DNA from: Candidatus Altarchaeales archaeon A3
GTDB lineage: Archaea; Altiarchaeota; Altiarchaeia; Altiarchaeales; Altiarchaeaceae
Length of the DNA stretch: 6,502 bases
NCBI GenBank assembly: GCA_002083985.1
Contig: MTER01000141.1
Span: forward strand, 1-6,502
Direction: 5' to 3'
The translations under genes and the position numbers were made by a program. The first letter of the stretch is position 1. Each line of letters starts with the position of its first letter. Positions 1-4,400 of the stretch are shown piece by piece. The notes under the pieces were generated by a model that was given only the letters and a program-made list of their open reading frames with translations, searched no databases and was not told the DNA's origin.

Positions 1-1385
1 AATCCAAAGTCGTTTCCTGTTGACCCTACTGTTGAGTTTACAAAAACATCATAAATTATTAAGGATGTTGTGTTGATCATATTGGTTACAAGTGCTGCTG
101 TGATGTTATATGTTCCCCAAGGGACAATTATGTCAAAAGTTCCATTTGCTAAAGAATTAATAAGAATGCTGTACGAAACATTAAATTCTGTTATTCCTAC
201 TATAGATAAGTTAGTAATTAATCCTCCTTCAATAGATTCACAAGTTCCGTTTGAGTTTGTATCATTAAAAATCTTTCCGCTTATGTGCCCCGACAAAATT
301 TCTGTGTTGGAGTTTGCAACTTTATTTCCAATAATATCTCCGGACTTTCCTTTTACAGTTATATTATTTAAAATATTCCCGATTAATGATATAACAGAAA
401 CATTTAAATAAACCACTCCACTGCTTCCATTAACAACATCCATAAAATTCCATAAAACATTTCCATTACTATAAACGCAACTATTACTACAATTCACAAA
501 TGAAACCTGTGAAGGCAGATAATCAGTAATTGTAATATTTGTAACATTTCCGGAAGGATGAACGACGCTCCATGAAATATTAAACTGAATTACTTCTCCG
601 TAAGTTGTATTTAGCGGAGCGGATTTTAATAAATTTAAATCTATGAGTTCCGAAGAGATAATTTCAACTGTTTTATTTGCCACCATTCCCGAATTTATAA
701 AATTTGATTTGTTTATCGCAGATTCACACGAACTTATGCAATCAGAAGTATCTGAATAACCATCATTGTTACAAATATCTCCTAAATTATCTATACAATT
801 ATTATTGTTACATATATTGGTGCATTTTTGTGTATAATTTCCTCTACATAGCTCACAAAGATATCCTAATGGCTGATTATTTGAATTTGTTCCATTAACC
901 TTAACAAAATTTGTAAAATTTCCATGACAATTTCCGGTTGAAACATTTAAAAATATCTTAAAATAAATATAGCTTGCACTACCATTTCCCGGAACAAATA
1001 TATTGCTCCAGGTTAAATTTCCATTACTCGTAGAAAAAGAATAAGTTATAAACTGATTATCAGATGTTCCATTATAAAACACCATAGTTTGATTCAAAAA
1101 TATAAAACACTCGTCCAGATAATCCCGAATATCAATAGTTGCATTTCCTTTACCAAAATTGTAAACCCATATCCAAAATGTAAAATTATCTCCTGCATTT
1201 ACACTGCTGTCACTGTCATTACTTAATTTCCAAACCACAATATTTGGATCGTTAGATGAAATAATAGAACCAACTTGTGAACAATTCCCTATATCACAAT
1301 AATCAAGAACATCATCGGCACCAACACTAACTATAAAAATCAAAATCAGCACCTGCACACTTCCAAATATAAATTTTAAATTCAT
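1..1385 (-). CDS. Secreted DUF11 / SdrD-B-like surface protein (3' partial)
   Basis: ATG at 1383-1385 opens a frame of 461 codons that runs off the window at position 1 without a stop. An in-frame TAA at 1407-1409 and the absence of any ATG, GTG or TTG between it and this ATG fix the start. Residues 1-23 look like a signal peptide (MNLK, then a hydrophobic stretch ending VGA before DD). Residues 46-165 form a DUF11-like domain with an AGDNFTFWIWVYNFGKGNA core. Residues 177-220 are cysteine-rich with a DxDGxxD-like loop. Residues 255-361 are a clear DUF11 domain ('ITDYLP'). From about 363 an SdrD-B-like domain starts (SGKIFNDTNSNG, then Glu) and the visible part ends 'GNDFG'. About 30 N-x-S/T sequons were counted by hand. 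The gene lies 83 bp downstream of the giant surface gene on the same strand. No Shine-Dalgarno is present, so a leaderless transcript is plausible. It probably acts outside the cell as a structural or adhesive protein. The partner and function are unknown. Confidence 0.9.
   Translation of the reverse strand, partial: MNLKFIFGSVQVLILIFIVSVGADDVLDYCDIGNCSQVGSIISSNDPNIVVWKLSNDSDSSVNAGDNFTFWIWVYNFGKGNATIDIRDYLDECFIFLNQTMVFYNGTSDNQFITYSFSTSNGNLTWSNIFVPGNGSASYIYFKIFLNVSTGNCHGNFTNFVKVNGTNSNNQPLGYLCELCRGNYTQKCTNICNNNNCIDNLGDICNNDGYSDTSDCISSCESAINKSNFINSGMVANKTVEIISSELIDLNLLKSAPLNTTYGEVIQFNISWSVVHPSGNVTNITITDYLPSQVSFVNCSNSCVYSNGNVLWNFMDVVNGSSGVVYLNVSVISLIGNILNNITVKGKSGDIIGNKVANSNTEILSGHISGKIFNDTNSNGTCESIEGGLITNLSIVGITEFNVSYSILINSLANGTFDIIVPWGTYNITAALVTNMINTTSLIIYDVFVNSTVGSTGNDFG
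3..299 (-). other. SdrD-B-like domain at the window edge
   Basis: From residue 363 the sequence reads S-G-H-I-S-G-K-I-F-NDTNSNG, with Glu at 383 and 386 and then GGL. This is the start pattern of SdrD B-type domains, whose DxNxNGxxxxxE loop binds calcium. The later NGTFDIIVPWGTYNIT matches the 'G-x-[YF]-x-F...P-x-G-x-Y-x-[IV]' part. The visible end 'GNDFG' matches the usual DFG close. More domains may follow outside the window. Confidence 0.65.
303..623 (-). other. DUF11 domain of the downstream protein
   Basis: Residues 255-361 contain Y-G-E-V-I-Q-F-N-I-S-W, then NVTNITITDYLPSQVSFVN and later VLWNF and VSVI strands, the usual DUF11 order. A CSNSC loop (residues 299-303) follows the LP core. 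That is where modules A2, A4 and A5 of the neighbouring giant protein also carry a short Cys pair. Confidence 0.75.
726..857 (-). other. Cysteine-rich segment with calcium-loop-like motif
   Basis: Residues 177-220 of the downstream protein contain eight cysteines (177, 180, 188, 192, 197, 205, 216, 220) and many Asn and Asp residues. Residues 206-212 read NNDGYSD, resembling the DxDGxxD calcium loop of thrombospondin type 3-like repeats, with Cys on both sides. The segment separates the two DUF11-like domains and could be a disulfide-bonded, calcium-stabilised knot. That role is inferred. Confidence 0.5.
1317..1385 (-). other. Predicted signal peptide
   Basis: Residues 1-23 have a short N-region with one Lys (MNLK), a hydrophobic stretch rich in Ile, Leu, Val and Phe, and a small-residue end (VSVGA) before Asp-Asp. 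Cleavage after Ala23 is the likely choice. No lipobox Cys follows at the cleavage point (the first Cys is residue 30), so a lipoprotein is unlikely. Confidence 0.7.
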
Positions 1386-1394
1386 TATATAGAG

Positions 1395-1436
1395 ATTATA
1401 AATGTATTATAAATGTATTATAAATGTATTATAAAT
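1395..1436. repeat. 11-bp tandem repeat, 3.8 copies
   Basis: The plus-strand unit ATTATAAATGT occurs exactly at 1395-1405, 1406-1416 and 1417-1427, with nine more matching bases at 1428-1436. It lies in the 83-bp spacer between the two genes. The unit length is not a multiple of three and is close to one DNA helical turn. On the minus strand each copy reads ACATTTATAAT and so contains a TATA-like box. Confidence 0.95.
1406..1413 (-). promoter_or_regulatory. Candidate TATA box for the downstream surface-protein gene
   Basis: The minus strand reads TTTATAAT here, 21 to 28 bases upstream of the ATG at 1385. This is about where an archaeal TATA box would sit for a leaderless transcript. Identical boxes at 1395-1402 and 1417-1424 are 10-17 and 32-39 bases upstream of the ATG. 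No GGAGG-like sequence precedes the ATG (the bases are CTCTATATA). If the host were bacterial, the same TATAAT would read as a -10 hexamer, but I see no good TTGACA-like -35 upstream. Confidence 0.4.
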
Positions 1437-1445
1437 TATAATTTA
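1432..1445. repeat. 14-bp AT-only palindrome in the spacer
   Basis: TAAATTATAATTTA is a perfect palindrome. It sits 24 to 37 bases past the stop codon of the giant gene and directly abuts the tandem repeat. In sequence this AT-rich such palindromes arise easily by chance. It could be a weak terminator element or a protein site, but nothing supports either specifically. Confidence 0.3.
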
Positions 1446-1468
1446 AATATAGATAAATAAATTTTTTA

Positions 1469-4400
1469 TCAGATATAAATGCCTGCATCCCCATTTACCT
1501 TTATCCAATATCCTTTCCCAGGTTCAAATTTATCCAAATTTCCAAATCCTGTATTATTATACAGATATGTTCTGTACTTCCAGCTTGTATCAAACATGTA
1601 AATGTCTGTGTAATTTAACGAAATATTATTAACTAAAACACTATTCAAGGATGGCCATCCGATTAGATTCCAACCTTTGTGTAATGGAATTATTGCATTA
1701 TTAACTTTATAACCTTCAATATTTAATTCTGCGTTTTCAGGCATATTTATCCAATATCCTGTCCCTGTATCAATCTCGTTAAGTTCTCCGTACCATTTGC
1801 CATTAGAATATACCTTAAAAATCCATGAATTATTTACAAATGCAAAAACATAAACATCCCTGTATTTTCCTTCCATTGAAGCAAAAACCTTGCCAGTGGA
1901 AACATTCAAAGGTGTAACCGGGATTGAAATCAGATTCCATCCCTGATGAAGGCGAAGTGTGTAATTTACAACTTCATCGGACATAGTGCAGTTATAACAT
2001 CCTATCGTTGAGCTTGCATTGGATTCAAATAAACAATCGGGACATGCTTCGGGAAGCATATTTATCGGCGGGTCAAGATATATGAGAGAAGCGTAGTTTA
2101 TTGCAGGAGTTTCTAATTCACCTCCGACTCTTGTTCTATACCTAATAGTTAATGTTGTTCCGGGATTTAAAAAAAAGTCGGAAAGATTCCATGTAAGAAT
2201 ATATCCTGTGCTGAATCTGCCACTCAAAACCGGCTCAATTTTTAAGTCGCCAACCTTAGAGTGCCCGCTTACATACCTTAATCCAACGGGAAGTTTATCT
2301 TCCAGTGTAATAGGATATATCCCCGCTCCTTCACGATGATTATGTATAACAATATTATAATCAACAATAGATCCGGCACTAACATAATTTGTTGACGCGT
2401 ACTTAACAATCGTTGCATTTGCAATATATCCGGTCATCCTGACAGATGAATTTGCTGAAATTATTGACCCGTCGTATCCTTTTCCCGAAACATAAGCATA
2501 ATTAAAGAAGCCCCCTTCTGTAACATTGCACTTTACATGTGTATTAAATGTTAAAACCTTTAATCCCTTCGCATCTAAATCTCCTATCCGCCAGGTTATA
2601 TTTTCTCCAGTGGAGTTATAATTTCCTTCTCTATTCAGGTTGAAATTAGAATCAGGGTAATTAACTCCGTTCAAAGATGTGCTGTTAGCTACATACATAA
2701 TTCCGACAGGAAGAACATCTTTAACCGAAAGATTATAAATTTTTGCCATTGAAGGATTGCTTATTATCAAAGTAAATATTGGTGATGAACCCGGCTCTAC
2801 CTGTTGGTCAACCGACTTTGCAACAAAAATTGATGGCTTATCTACATAAACAACCGCAGAAGAAGTCCTGACATAAGAATTATTTAAGTAATCCTTCGCT
2901 GAAACATTTGCCAAATTTATGTTATTGCCTGGAATTATGGAAAAATTTAACCTTAAATTTAATTCAATCATACTTTGTGCCCCTCTTTCTATATGGAAGG
3001 AACTACAATTAACTGTCAAACCGCTCTGATAACACATAATATTATTTCCGTCCCTGCTTGCATTTATATAATTCCAGCCGTAAGGTAATATGTCCCTGAC
3101 AACAACATCAAATGAAGAACCAATTGCATCAACATATATCTTTGCTTTTACTATATCTCCCGGCTGGGCAATAATTTTATCCATTTCTTTTCTTATGATT
3201 AAGGTTCCTGCACAGCACGGAACCTGAATATATGCTTTATCAAGATCATTTTCCATATATCCCAAATAATCAGTCCAGTAAACCGTTGCATTGTTTTCGT
3301 AAAGACCATAGGGGATTGCCGGTACAGTAAGATTATAAGTAAAAACACATTCGGCATTGCCACCTATGTTTGAAATGCTAAAGTATGCAGGTGTCGTATT
3401 GCCATCTCCTTTTACACTTACAGAACAGTTTCCATTTATTTTTACTGGATTTGGTAAAACATGACACCATCCACTCATAACACAAAACTCAAGACGAGAA
3501 TCCTTTACATTGATGTTGTATGCTTTTCCGTTTCCTGTATTTTTTATTTTTATAATATACGGAACACTTGAATTAGTGTCCCTTGTCGCATTTCCTCCGA
3601 CCTGTTTTTTAATATCCAAATGTGGTTTATTGATAGTTAAAAGTAAAATATCCTCGTCCTTTATGCCAATTGTATTGTTTACCATTGCATAAGCAATAAC
3701 TTTATTAAATGTTGTAAATTCCGTTGCATTTGATAAGACAGTTGCATTTATAAATATTGCTATTGTAGTTCCGGCAGGCATTAGCCCATGATAAATTACA
3801 TTGCTCCCATTACACTTTTCTTTTATTAAGTTGTTATTGTTTACTTCACAGGAAGTTATATTAAAACCAGAAGGCATATAATCTTCAACATAAACATTTC
3901 CTATAGAACTCAATCCAGGATTTGTAACATTTAGTGTGAATATAATATTATCCCCCGGCTCGAGAACATTTTTATCAGCCATTTTATGCACAAATAGTTT
4001 TGAGACTGCTGTTACCGAAAGAATACTTACATATGCTTCCGTCTTTGGAATTATTGTATAATTACCGTTTGCATTATCAGAATAATTCCCGTAGATCGTA
4101 TTTCCATAAAGCCCGTCATTTGTTCCATCAGGAATATGTGCGGAGAAATAAAATTTACATTGTCCAAGCGGGAAATTTGTAATATTGAATATAATTTCAT
4201 TTACGGAAGAATTCGGATTTATTCCAACAGTATAATTGTTGCATTTTGTTACAGAATTAACAATATAAGTGAAATTTCCCGGAAGCTTATCTGCAAGGTA
4301 TATAACACTTGCAGTTGCATCCCCTTCATTTAAAACAGAAATTTCATAAGTTACATCCCCTCCAGCATAAGAATTCTCGGTTAATGCCTTTTTTGCCAAT

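Noticed and set aside
70..898. Plus-strand open frames of 113 and 64 codons (70-411 and 704-898)
   Set aside because: They are antisense to the downstream surface gene, whose minus frame has a signal peptide and recognisable DUF11 and SdrD-B-like domains. Their own translations show no domain pattern.
1317..1385. Lipoprotein signal in the downstream protein
   Set aside because: No lipobox is present. The first Cys is residue 30, seven residues past the likely cleavage point, in D-Y-C-D context.
1395..1436. CRISPR-like or iteron-type replication repeat
   Set aside because: The copies are directly abutting 11-mers without spacers, and no Cas or replication gene is nearby. A promoter or slippage-prone spacer repeat fits better.
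1437..1468. Transcription terminator after the giant gene
   Set aside because: The spacer has no stable GC stem and no clear long T run on the minus strand. AT richness alone is not enough to call one.
1469..1471. TGA read as a sense codon (recoded genetic code)
   Set aside because: TGA is followed directly by in-frame TAA, and no other in-frame TGA occurs in either long frame. There is no sign that TGA is used as sense.
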